A stretch of DNA of 64,000 bases. Source: Myxococcus stipitatus (lineage in GTDB: Bacteria; Myxococcota; Myxococcia; Myxococcales; Myxococcaceae). The notes under the pieces are model-generated. The model did no database searches. It was not told the DNA's origin and saw only the letters and a list, made by a program, of their open reading frames with translations. Positions 17,657-25,418 of this stretch are shown here, in pieces; position 1 is the first letter of the stretch, and every line of letters starts with the position of its first letter. The position numbers and the translations under genes were made by a program. Where the stretch lies: positions 992,001 through 1,056,000 of the forward strand of contig NZ_CP147913.1 in the NCBI RefSeq assembly GCF_037414475.1, read 5' to 3'.

Positions 17657-18490
17657 TCACGGCAGGAGCCCCGCCTCGCGCGCGAACGCCGCGACCACGG
17701 GCTGCACGCGCGGAAACGCGGCGGCGTTGCAGGCCAGCAACCCGCGCACGTTCTGGAGCTCGGTGCCGTCATAGCGGTACGGCGTGCCGCCCAGGTCCGT
17801 GAGGATGCCTCCCGCCGAGCGCAGCACCGCCTCCGGCGCGCAGTTGTCCCAGCGGTAGCTCTTCGGACTGACGTGCAGGTAGAGGTCCGCGGCGGCCTCG
17901 GCCAGCAGGCCACACTTCACGCCCACCGAACCCGACTCGCGCTCCTGGGTGATTCCCAGCCGCGCGACCACCTGGTCCGTCAACTTCGCGCGATGCGAGC
18001 GCGACACCACCAGTCGCAGCGCCGCGGGCTCCGCCACGTCCGAGACATGCAGCTCCCGCCGCGCGCCGGCCGTCTCCACGAAGCCCCCCTGCCCCACCAC
18101 GCCCGAATAGAGCAGGTCCCCCACCGGGCGATACACCACCCCCAACACCGGCCGGCCCCCCACGGCCAGACCGATGTGGATGGCGAACTCACCATTGCGA
18201 TGGACGAACTCCTGCGTCCCATCGAGCGGGTCCACGAACCAGCACCGCTCGAACCGGCTGGCGGCTGAGTTGTCGTCGGACTCCTCGGCGACCACGCCAT
18301 CCGACGGGAAGGCGCGGTGCAGCGCCTCCACGATGAGCGCGTTGGCCCGAGTGTCCGCCTCCGTGACAGGCCCCATCCCCCCGGCCTTGTTCTCCACCGC
18401 GAAGGGCGTGGCGTAGACCTGCAACAGGAGGGCGCCTGCTTCGCGGGCGACGCTGCGGGCGGTGTCGAGCTCGGTGCCGAAGGAAGTCAT
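17657..18490 (-). CDS. Inositol-monophosphatase-family phosphatase, CysQ-like
   Basis: 277 residues. Metal sites of the FIG/IMP superfamily are complete: VTEADTRANALI, VAEESDD, the FVDPLDGTQEF signature, and YRWDNCAPEAVLRSAGG at the C-terminus. Likely hydrolyses 3'-phosphoadenosine 5'-phosphate or inositol monophosphate; Q-E-F after D-G-T favours a CysQ-type enzyme. Soluble. The upstream divergent region contains two tandem 19-base dyads (18547-18584) 57 bases before the start, a probable control site. Confidence 0.87.
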   Translation of the reverse strand: MTSFGTELDTARSVAREAGALLLQVYATPFAVENKAGGMGPVTEADTRANALIVEALHRAFPSDGVVAEESDDNSAASRFERCWFVDPLDGTQEFVHRNGEFAIHIGLAVGGRPVLGVVYRPVGDLLYSGVVGQGGFVETAGARRELHVSDVAEPAALRLVVSRSHRAKLTDQVVARLGITQERESGSVGVKCGLLAEAAADLYLHVSPKSYRWDNCAPEAVLRSAGGILTDLGGTPYRYDGTELQNVRGLLACNAAAFPRVQPVVAAFAREAGLLP

Positions 18491-18546
18491 GTCGCGGGAC
18501 AGTCTGCCCTCGATGGGGCGTTCCTGGGAGAACAAGCACGGCCGTC

Positions 18547-18584
18547 GTGGGGCAAACCGCCCCACGCGGGGCGAAATGCCCCAC
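18547..18584. promoter_or_regulatory. Two tandem 19-base dyads, probable operators
   Basis: 18547-18565 is GTGGGGC-AAACC-GCCCCAC and 18566-18584 is GCGGGGC-GAAAT-GCCCCAC, directly abutting. Each is a 7-bp inverted repeat (first perfect; second with one mismatch at the outer pairs) with an A-rich 5-base centre. They lie between divergent genes, 57 bases from the cysQ-like start and 112 from the DUF3592 start. Tandem dyads fit cooperative binding of a dimeric regulator. Confidence 0.5.
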
Positions 18585-18695
18585 CTGTTCCCGCATTCTC
18601 CCTGGACAGGGTGCTGGCGCGTGTTCTGCACTGCATGAAGCGAACCGTGAGCCCCGGGAAAGCTCCCGTGCGAGCCACTGCGAGGACCATCCGAC

Positions 18696-19193
18696 ATGAT
18701 GAAGGTGCTACTGGCGGGATTGATGCTGCTGTTTGGAGGCATGCTCGCCTTCGGGGGCGGCCGCATGCTGTACCTCGCCCACTCCAGCGAGAAGTGGCCC
18801 ACCACCGAGGGCACCGTGGTCTCCTCGAGCGTGGAGACCCAGCATGGCCGCCGCACCACCCGCTTCCACCCCGAGGTGCGCTACTCGTACTCGGTGGACG
18901 GACACCCCTACACGGCGAACACCATCTCCTTCGGGGGCAATGACTCCGGCGCGCTGTCGGACGCGCAGCGGCTGACGCACCGGTATGCCTCCGGGACGAA
19001 GCTTCCGGTGCACTACGAGCCGGGCGACCCCTCCGTGACGTGCGTCGAGTGCGGGGGCGCGGGCGCCTCCAGCTACGTCGTCCTGCTGGGCGGGCTGGCC
19101 GTCGCGGGCATCTCCGGAGCGGGCATGGTGGACATGCTGCGCTCGGACCTCCGCGAGCGCCGCCGCCTCAAGCGCCAATCGTTCGCTCGTTAG
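18696..19193 (+). CDS. DUF3592 membrane protein
   Basis: 165 residues. N-terminal membrane helix, then the DUF3592 pattern: WPTTEGTVVSSSVE, RTTRFHPEVRYSYSVDGHPY, YASGTKLPVHYEPGDPSV, followed by a second helix and a basic cytoplasmic tail (RERRRLKRQ). The loop between the helices would be outside the cytoplasm. Function unknown. Another ATG lies one codon in. A hairpin follows at 19215. Confidence 0.85.
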   Translation: MMKVLLAGLMLLFGGMLAFGGGRMLYLAHSSEKWPTTEGTVVSSSVETQHGRRTTRFHPEVRYSYSVDGHPYTANTISFGGNDSGALSDAQRLTHRYASGTKLPVHYEPGDPSVTCVECGGAGASSYVVLLGGLAVAGISGAGMVDMLRSDLRERRRLKRQSFAR

Positions 19194-19214
19194 CCACCCC
19201 CTCGTCCACCACTC

Positions 19215-19257
19215 CACACAGCCCCGCGCGAACAGGCAGGAGCGCCCGGGCTGTGTG
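19215..19257. terminator. Hairpin after DUF3592 gene
   Basis: CACACAGCCC at 19215-19224 pairs perfectly with GGGCTGTGTG at 19248-19257; the loop is 23 bases. It sits between two rightward genes and probably ends the first. Confidence 0.55.
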
Positions 19258-19288
19258 AGGCTGGGCTCCCTCTTTCTGGAGACCTCGC

Positions 19289-19783
19289 ATGCCTGTCACC
19301 CTTCGCCCCGCCAAGCCCTCGGACGAGCCCGCCCTGGGACGCATGGGCGCGGCGCTCGCGCGGCTTCACCATGGCTTCGACGGCCCGCGCTTCATGCTGC
19401 CCGAGGACGTGGAGGCCGGCTTCCGCGAGTGGTTGGGGCGTGAGGCGGCAGAGCCCGACGCCGTCGTGCTGGTGGCCGAGTTGGACGGCGAAATCGTGGG
19501 TTATGCCTATGGCCGCGTGGAGCCCATGGACTGGAACGCCCTCCTGGACCGGGCGGGCGCCTTCCATGACCTGTGGGTGGACGCGAAGGCCCGAGGCACG
19601 GGCGTGGGCGCGCAGCTCGCCGAGGAGCTGATGCGCCGGCTGACCGCGCTGGGCGTCCCCAGGGTGGTGCTGCACGCCGCCGCGAAGAACGAGCCCGCGC
19701 AGCGGATGTTCGCCCGGCTCGGCTGGCGGCCCACCATGGTGGAGATGACGCGCGAGGCGGCCCCCGCCCCGAAGAAGACGTGA
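19289..19783 (+). CDS. GNAT-family N-acetyltransferase
   Basis: 164 residues with the full GNAT fold order: VTLRPAKPSDEPAL at the start, beta strands with VLVAELDGEIVGYAYG, then FHDLWVDAKARGTGVGAQLAEEL, whose R-G-T-G-V-G is the acetyl-CoA pyrophosphate loop, and NEPAQRMFARLGW near the end. Transfers acetyl from acetyl-CoA to an unknown amine. ATG 19289 has a GGAG upstream. It converges on the response-regulator gene 20 bases away. Confidence 0.9.
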   Translation: MPVTLRPAKPSDEPALGRMGAALARLHHGFDGPRFMLPEDVEAGFREWLGREAAEPDAVVLVAELDGEIVGYAYGRVEPMDWNALLDRAGAFHDLWVDAKARGTGVGAQLAEELMRRLTALGVPRVVLHAAAKNEPAQRMFARLGWRPTMVEMTREAAPAPKKT

Positions 19784-19803
19784 GCCGCCGAGGCCCGGCC
19801 TGC

Positions 19804-20427
19804 TCAGAGGTCGATGATGCCTCGGCGAACGGCGACGACCACCGCGTGCGTGCGGTCCTTCGCCGACAGCTTCGTCAGCACGTTCTTCATGTGAGTCTTC
19901 ACGGTCTCCTCGGAGATGCCCATCCGCGCGGCGACCTCCTTGTTCGCGTTGCCCGCGGCAACATGGACCAGGACGTCCCGCTCGCGCGCCGTCAGCGCAT
20001 CCTCCGCCACGTGTTCGGCCAGCTCCGCCGCGATGTCTGAGTCGATGCGGCGACGCCCCGCGTGCACGCTCCGGAGCGTGTCCACCAGCTCCTTGCGCAC
20101 CTTGCTCTTGAGCAGATAGCCGGAGGCGCCCGCCTTGATGGCGCGCAGCGCCTGCGCATCCCCCTTGAACGTCGTCAGGACGATGATGCGCGCCGCCGGG
20201 AACTCGGCGCGAATCGCGCAGATGGCGTCAATGCCTCCCATCCCTGGCATCTGCACATCCATCAGCACGATGTCGGGCTGGTGCGTCCGGTAGGCCTCCA
20301 GCGCCTGCTCACCGTTCTCCGCTTCGGCGACGAGCGTCATGTCCGGCTGGCTGGCAATCACGCCACCCAGCCCCTCGCGCATGAGCGGATGGTCGTCTGC
20401 CACGAGGATGCGGATGTTGGGGGCCAT
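19804..20427 (-). CDS. NarL/FixJ-type response regulator
   Basis: 207 residues. Receiver domain: ILVADDHPLMREG acidic pair, phospho-acceptor Asp in DIVLMDVQMPGMGG, the VLTTFKGDAQALRAIKAG switch region and Lys in YLLKSK. Then a LuxR-type HTH at ~140-205 with LTARERDVLVHVAAGNANKEVA and EETVKTHMKNVLTKL. A transcription factor activated by phosphorylation; no kinase gene is adjacent, so an orphan here. ATG 20427 gives a canonical receiver start. Divergent from the isochorismatase-like gene, a possible target. Confidence 0.93.
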   Translation of the reverse strand: MAPNIRILVADDHPLMREGLGGVIASQPDMTLVAEAENGEQALEAYRTHQPDIVLMDVQMPGMGGIDAICAIRAEFPAARIIVLTTFKGDAQALRAIKAGASGYLLKSKVRKELVDTLRSVHAGRRRIDSDIAAELAEHVAEDALTARERDVLVHVAAGNANKEVAARMGISEETVKTHMKNVLTKLSAKDRTHAVVVAVRRGIIDL

Positions 20428-20579
20428 CTCGTTCACTCCGTGGACACGACCTCTAACCCAAGAGCCGGCCATCTCCCTCCCCCAAAAGAGGGAGCCACTC
20501 TTCGGTCTTTCGAGGGTTTTGTTTCCTGTCATGAAATCCCACCATGGGCTGCGTCCTATCCCCTCACGCGAGGAAAGAC

Positions 20580-21239
20580 ATGCCCAACGCCCTCCCTGTT
20601 CCCGGCAAGAGCCTCCTGTCGCCCGACAACCACGCGCTCATCCTGGTGGACCACCAGTCGCAGATGGCCTTCGCGACGCACTCCATCGACCTGGCGACGC
20701 TGCGCAACAACACCGCGCTCATCTGCAAGGCCGCCGCGGGATTTCGCGTCCCCACGCTGCTCACCACCGTCGCGGAGAAGAGCTTCTCCGGTCCCCTGTT
20801 CCCTGAAATCAAGGAGGTCTTCCCCGAGGCCAAGGTCGTGGACCGCACCACGATGAACTGCTGGGAGGACCCGCAGGTCACCACGCAGCTCAACCGCTTC
20901 GACAAGGACCGGCTGACCTTCGCGGGCCTCTGGACGGGGGTCTGCATCGTGGGTCCGGTCATCTCCGCCATCGAACAGGGCTTCAAGGTCCATGTCATCA
21001 CCGACGCCAGCGGCGATGTCTCCACGGAGGCCCACGAGCGCGCGGTGCAGCGCATGGTGCAGGCGGGCGCGGTGCCGATGACGAGCATCCAGTACCTGCT
21101 GGAGCTCCAGCGCGACTGGGCCCGCACCGCCACATACGCCATGACCACCGGCATCGCCATGGCCCATGGCGGCAGCTATGGCATTGGCATCAACTACGCG
21201 AAGACCATGTTCAACGCCTCCGAGGGAGGCAATCACTGA
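20580..21239 (+). CDS. Isochorismatase-like hydrolase (YcaC type)
   Basis: 219 residues. The cysteine-hydrolase fold is seen in ALILVDHQSQMAFATHSID (catalytic Asp), PTLLTTVAEKSFSGPLFPEI, DRTTMNCWEDP and the nucleophile Cys in LTFAGLWTGVCIVGPV, then HVITDASGDVSTEAHERAVQ. The F-S-G-P-L-F-P and D-R-T-T-M-N blocks are like YcaC-type octameric hydrolases of unknown substrate. Ribosome site AGGAAAG precedes ATG 20580. Divergent from a response regulator and followed by an amidohydrolase gene. Confidence 0.88.
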   Translation: MPNALPVPGKSLLSPDNHALILVDHQSQMAFATHSIDLATLRNNTALICKAAAGFRVPTLLTTVAEKSFSGPLFPEIKEVFPEAKVVDRTTMNCWEDPQVTTQLNRFDKDRLTFAGLWTGVCIVGPVISAIEQGFKVHVITDASGDVSTEAHERAVQRMVQAGAVPMTSIQYLLELQRDWARTATYAMTTGIAMAHGGSYGIGINYAKTMFNASEGGNH

Positions 21240-21332
21240 CGTCGCGGCACCCCGCCGTCATGGACGCGGTGCCAGCGGCCCCCGGCCCGCGTCCATGATT
21301 GTCCGTTGTCCGCCCTTCCTCACGAGCACGAC

Positions 21333-23177
21333 ATGGCCCACCTGATTGTCCGCAACGCCCGCATCACCACCCTGGACCGTGACCGCCCGGAGGCCACTGC
21401 CTTGGCCGTCTCCGACGGCGCCGTGCAAGCCGTCGGCGACGAAGCCACCATCCTGGCCCTGGCCACACCCACCACGCGAATCATCGACGCGGGGGGACGG
21501 CGGCTGATTCCCGGCCTCAATGACAGCCATCTTCACCTGATTCGCGGTGGGCTGAACTACAACCTCGAGCTGCGCTGGGACGGCGTGCGCTCGCTCGCGG
21601 ACGCCATGGCGATGCTGCGGGCGCAGGTGGCCCGCACGCCCGCGCCGCAGTGGGTGCGCGTGGTGGGCGGCTTCACCGAGCACCAGTTCGTCGAGAAGCG
21701 GCTGCCCACGCTGGAGGAGCTCAACGCGGCGGCGCCAGAGACCCCCGTCTTCATCCTGCACCTGTACGACCGGGCCCTGCTCAACCGCGCCGCGCTGCGC
21801 GCCGTGGGCTACACGAAGGACACCCCCGAGCCGCCCGGAGGCCACCTCGAGCGCGACGCACGAGGCAACCCCACGGGGCTGCTGCTGGCCAACCCCAACG
21901 CGCTCATCCTGTACGCGACGCTCGCCCAGGGCCCGAAGCTTCCGCCTGAATACCAGCTCAACTCCACCCGCCACTTCATGCGCGAGCTGAACCGGCTGGG
22001 TGTCACGTCCGTCATCGACGCGGGCGGCGGGTTCCAGAACTACCCGGAGGACTACGACATCATCCAGAAGCTGCACGCCGACGGCGAGCTCACCGTGCGC
22101 ATCGCCTACAACCTCTTCACCCAGAAGAAGGGCGGCGAGCTGGCGGACTTCGAGCGCTGGACGGACATGCTCTCGCCGCGCCAGGGCGACGACATGATGC
22201 GGCACAACGGCGCGGGGGAGATGCTCGTGTTCTCCGCGGCGGACTTCGAGGACTTCCGCGTGCCCCGTCCGGAGCTGCCCTCGGGGATGGAGGGAGAGCT
22301 GGAGCCCGTGGTGCAACTGCTGGCCAAGAAGCGCTGGCCCTTCCGCATCCACGCCACCTACGACGAGAGCATCACCCGCGTCCTGGATGTCTACGAACGG
22401 GTGAATCAGGAGGTGCCCCTGGATGGTCTGCACTGGTTCATCGACCACGCGGAGACCATCTCCGAGCGCAACATCGAGCGCATCCGAGCCCTCAGCGGAG
22501 GCATCGCCGTGCAGCACCGCATGGCGTATCAAGGCGAATACTTCGCGGAGCGCTACGGCCGCGACGCCGTCCGCCGCACGCCGCCCGTGAGGAAGATGCT
22601 GGAGATGGGCGTGCCCGTCGGCGCGGGCACGGATGCCACGCGAGTGGCCAGCTACAACCCCTGGGTCTCGCTGTATTGGCTCGTCACGGGCCGGACGCTC
22701 GGAGGGCTGGCCCTGTACGGCGAGGACAACCTCCTGGAGCGCGAGGAGGCCCTGCGCCTGTGGACCCACGGCAGCGCCTGGTTCTCCCACGAGCAGGACC
22801 GCAAGGGTGTGCTCAAGCCCGGAGCCTTCGCCGACTTCGCCGTGCTCTCCGCGGACTACCTCCAGGTCCCCGACGAGGCCATCCAGGACATCACCAGCCT
22901 CCTCACCGTCGTTGGCGGCAAGGTGGTGCACGCGGCCGGGGACTTCGGCCCCCTCGCCCCCGCGCTGCCGCGCCCCATGCCGGACTGGTCGCCCGTGAAT
23001 CACTTCGGGGGTTATCAGGGAGGACGCCTCGCGCTGCCCCAGGCCCGAATCCAGAAGGCGGCGCATGTGCACGGGCCCGGCTGCGCCAGCCACGGCCATG
23101 GACAGACTCGCGCGGTGTCCGCGGACAAGGCCCCGGGGTTCTGGGGTGCCTTCGGGTGTCTTTGCTATGCCTTCTGA
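21333..23177 (+). CDS. Amidohydrolase, YtcJ / N-substituted formamide deformylase-like
   Basis: 614 residues. Amidohydrolase superfamily: HLIVRNARITTLD start, IPGLNDSHLHLIRGG with the H-x-H metal pair, the long subgroup-typical insert, FRIHATYDESITRVLD with a His ligand, IDHAETISERNIERI with the next, and PVGAGTDATRVASYNPW with the catalytic Asp, then the closing KPGAFADFAVLSADYL. No signal peptide. The last ~60 residues are an unusual Gly/His-rich tail ending in FWGAFGCLCYAF. The MFS gene starts inside its last codons (11-base overlap), so the two are co-translated. Confidence 0.87.
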   Translation: MAHLIVRNARITTLDRDRPEATALAVSDGAVQAVGDEATILALATPTTRIIDAGGRRLIPGLNDSHLHLIRGGLNYNLELRWDGVRSLADAMAMLRAQVARTPAPQWVRVVGGFTEHQFVEKRLPTLEELNAAAPETPVFILHLYDRALLNRAALRAVGYTKDTPEPPGGHLERDARGNPTGLLLANPNALILYATLAQGPKLPPEYQLNSTRHFMRELNRLGVTSVIDAGGGFQNYPEDYDIIQKLHADGELTVRIAYNLFTQKKGGELADFERWTDMLSPRQGDDMMRHNGAGEMLVFSAADFEDFRVPRPELPSGMEGELEPVVQLLAKKRWPFRIHATYDESITRVLDVYERVNQEVPLDGLHWFIDHAETISERNIERIRALSGGIAVQHRMAYQGEYFAERYGRDAVRRTPPVRKMLEMGVPVGAGTDATRVASYNPWVSLYWLVTGRTLGGLALYGEDNLLEREEALRLWTHGSAWFSHEQDRKGVLKPGAFADFAVLSADYLQVPDEAIQDITSLLTVVGGKVVHAAGDFGPLAPALPRPMPDWSPVNHFGGYQGGRLALPQARIQKAAHVHGPGCASHGHGQTRAVSADKAPGFWGAFGCLCYAF

Positions 23178-24816
23178 GGCAAGCGTCGCAGTGGAGCCGC
23201 AGGCCCCCGCCGCCGCGGTGAGCCCGTGGGCGCCGCTCGGACACCCGACGTTCCGCGCCCTGTGGCTCGCCGTCTTGGCCAGTCATGTCGGCACGTGGAT
23301 TCACGACGTCGCCGCCGCCTGGTTCATGTCGGAGCGGACGGGCTCGCCGCTGCTGGTGGCGGCGGTGCAGTCCGCGACGACGCTCCCCGTCGTGGTGTTC
23401 GCGCTCATCGCCGGGGCCTTCGCGGACACCGTCGACCGGCGCCGCTACCTCATCGTCATCCAGCTGTGGATGCTCGTCATGGCGACGCTGCTCGCCGTGA
23501 TTGCCCTGTGGGGCGAGCTGAACGCGTGGACGCTCCTGGGGCTGACCTTCGCGCTGGGCATGGGCGCGGCCATGGCGATGCCCGCGCAGGCGGCCATCAC
23601 CTCGGAGCTGGTGCCTCGAGCGCTGCTGGCCCCCGCCGTGGCCCTGAGTTCCATCGGGACGAACATCGCGCGCGCCGTGGGGCCCGCCTTGGGAGGGCTG
23701 CTCGTCGCGCGGCTTGGAACGGGCTGGGCCTTCTCCCTGGACGCGGTCTCCTACCTGGGCGTGCTCCTGGTCCTCGTCTCATGGCGGCGGCTGACCTCCG
23801 CGGCGGCGCTGCCTCCGGAGCCCTTCGGCCTCGCGCTGCGCTCGGGGCTCCGCTACGCGGCGCGGTCGAACGACGTGCGCTCGGTGCTGCTCAAGGCCGC
23901 CTTCTTCTATGTCTTCGCCAGCGCGCTGCCCGCCCAGCTCGCCATCGTCGTTCGCGGCGAGCTGGGGGCCGGAGCGGGGACGTATGGACTGCTGCTCACC
24001 TGCATCGGCGCGGGGGCCGTCTCGGGCGCCATCCTCCTGCCTCGGCTCCGCTCCCGGCTGGGAACGGACCGGGTGGTGGTGTTGGCCACGATGCTCTACG
24101 CGCTCACCATGCTGACCGTCGCGCAGGTGCGGCAGCTGCCCATCCTGGGCGTGGCCTTGGTGGCCAATGGCCTGGCGTGGATCAGCGTGTTGTCCTCGCT
24201 CCAGGCCGCCACGCACATCTCCGTTCCGGGCTGGGTCCGGGCCCGCGCGCTCTCGCTCTACATCATGGTCTTCTCCGCGGGCATGGCCGGAGGCGGCCTC
24301 CTCTGGGGCGCCGTGGCCCAGCGCTTCGGCGTCTCCGTGTCGCTCACCGTGGCCGCCCTGGCCCTGGTGCTCGCGGGCGCGTTCGCCTCGCGCTTCCGCC
24401 TGAACCCGGCCCTGACGCGAGACACCGCCCCGTCCCACCATTGGCCCGCGCCTCCAGACGCGGGCGCGACGGACCCGGGGCCCGTGCTGGTGACGGTGGA
24501 GTACCGCGTCGCTCCGGCGGACCTGGCGCTGTTCTGGCCGCTCATCCATCAACTGGGCGACTCGCGGCGGCGCGACGGAGCGGTGCAGTGGGGACTGGTG
24601 GAGGACCCGATGGAGCCCGGGTGCGTCCTCGAGTACTTCATCCTTGGCACGTGGATGGAGCACCTGCGCCAACATGAGCGTGTCACCCGCGAGGAGCAGG
24701 CCCTGCAGGAGCGGCTGCGGGCGCTCCTGCAAGATGGCGCCGCGCCGCGCGTCCGCCACTTCGTGACACCCCAGTCCCCTCATCCCCCACACGCTTCACG
24801 GGAGAACACCGCATGA
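23167..24816 (+). CDS. MFS transporter with C-terminal ABM-like domain (MFS_3 / transmembrane secretion effector type)
   Basis: 549 residues. Residues ~15-420 form a 12-helix major facilitator with FADTVDRRRYL (motif A) between helices 2 and 3 and an N-A-x-R-A-V-G-P-like helix 5 block (GTNIARAVGPALGG). Residues ~445-540 are soluble: VLVTVEYRVAPADLALFWPL, YFILGTWMEHLRQHERVT fit an antibiotic-biosynthesis-monooxygenase-like alpha/beta barrel. This fusion is known in PF05977. Probably an exporter; cargo unknown. ATG 23167 overlaps the upstream stop by 11 bases; a 4-base overlap with the XapX gene follows. Confidence 0.87.
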   Translation: MPSEASVAVEPQAPAAAVSPWAPLGHPTFRALWLAVLASHVGTWIHDVAAAWFMSERTGSPLLVAAVQSATTLPVVVFALIAGAFADTVDRRRYLIVIQLWMLVMATLLAVIALWGELNAWTLLGLTFALGMGAAMAMPAQAAITSELVPRALLAPAVALSSIGTNIARAVGPALGGLLVARLGTGWAFSLDAVSYLGVLLVLVSWRRLTSAAALPPEPFGLALRSGLRYAARSNDVRSVLLKAAFFYVFASALPAQLAIVVRGELGAGAGTYGLLLTCIGAGAVSGAILLPRLRSRLGTDRVVVLATMLYALTMLTVAQVRQLPILGVALVANGLAWISVLSSLQAATHISVPGWVRARALSLYIMVFSAGMAGGGLLWGAVAQRFGVSVSLTVAALALVLAGAFASRFRLNPALTRDTAPSHHWPAPPDAGATDPGPVLVTVEYRVAPADLALFWPLIHQLGDSRRRDGAVQWGLVEDPMEPGCVLEYFILGTWMEHLRQHERVTREEQALQERLRALLQDGAAPRVRHFVTPQSPHPPHASRENTA

Positions 24817-25043
24817 ATTGGAAACTCATGATGGGCCTGCTGCTCGGCCTGGGCATCGGCTTCGGTTGTCGTTGGCTGGGCGTCCCATCCCCCGCGCCGC
24901 CGGTGCTGGTGGGCGCGCTGCTCGTCGTCGCCATGACCAGCGGCTACACGCTCACGGACCGGCTCCTGGCCTCGCGTCCCGCGCGCAATCACGTCAACTG
25001 CGGCGGCCCCACGGGTGAAACCTCACAGGAGACGTCGTCATGA
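24813..25043 (+). CDS. XapX-domain small membrane protein, copy 1
   Basis: 76 residues. ATGA overlap with the MFS stop. Two short membrane segments: LMMGLLLGLGIGFGCRWLGV, then P-x-P-A-P-P, then VGALLVVAMTSGYTLTDRLL, the XapX/DUF1427 pattern, whose function is unknown. A hydrophilic C-terminal tail of ~22 residues distinguishes it from the next gene. Confidence 0.75.
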   Translation: MNWKLMMGLLLGLGIGFGCRWLGVPSPAPPVLVGALLVVAMTSGYTLTDRLLASRPARNHVNCGGPTGETSQETSS

Positions 25044-25198
25044 TGCTGTCATTGCTCGGACTCGGCCTGGCGCTCGTGATTGGCGCGGGCTGTCGATGGC
25101 TCGACATCCCCTTGCCCGCGCCCCCGAAGCTCCAGGGCGCCCTGCTGGTGGTCGCGATGACCGTGGGGTTCCTCGTGGGGGAGCAGCTCCTGGGCTGA
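25040..25198 (+). CDS. XapX-domain small membrane protein, copy 2
   Basis: 52 residues, a short gene easily missed: MMLSLLGLGLALVIGAGCRW, then LDIPLPAPPKLQGALLVVAM and TVGFLVGEQLLG. It has the same G-x-G-C-R-W-L / P-x-P-A-P-P / GALLVVAMT pattern as the preceding gene and overlaps it by ATGA. The pair looks like a local duplication; together they could form a hetero-oligomer in the membrane. End of the amidohydrolase-MFS-XapX operon. Confidence 0.75.
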   Translation: MMLSLLGLGLALVIGAGCRWLDIPLPAPPKLQGALLVVAMTVGFLVGEQLLG

Positions 25199-25418
25199 GC
25201 TCGACCGTTCCATTGCCGACACAGACATCCCCCTCGGGCTGAATCCGCCCACCCTTCGGCGAGGCCCGGATGTGCGATGTCATTCCCTGGTCATTGACGG
25301 AAGTGCGAACATCCGCGTTCTCCCCTTGCTTGAAATGAAATGAAGCCGCCGGGCCTGGCTTGTCATTGAGCAAGTCCGGGCGTCAACTTGGCGGCGTCGG
25401 TTTGCCGGGGGTAGCGCA

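Noticed and set aside
25350..25370. Sigma-54 -24/-12 promoter (TGGCTTG...) before the M4 protease gene
   Set aside because: The GG-GC spacing is 11, not 10, and the -12 part lacks TTGC.
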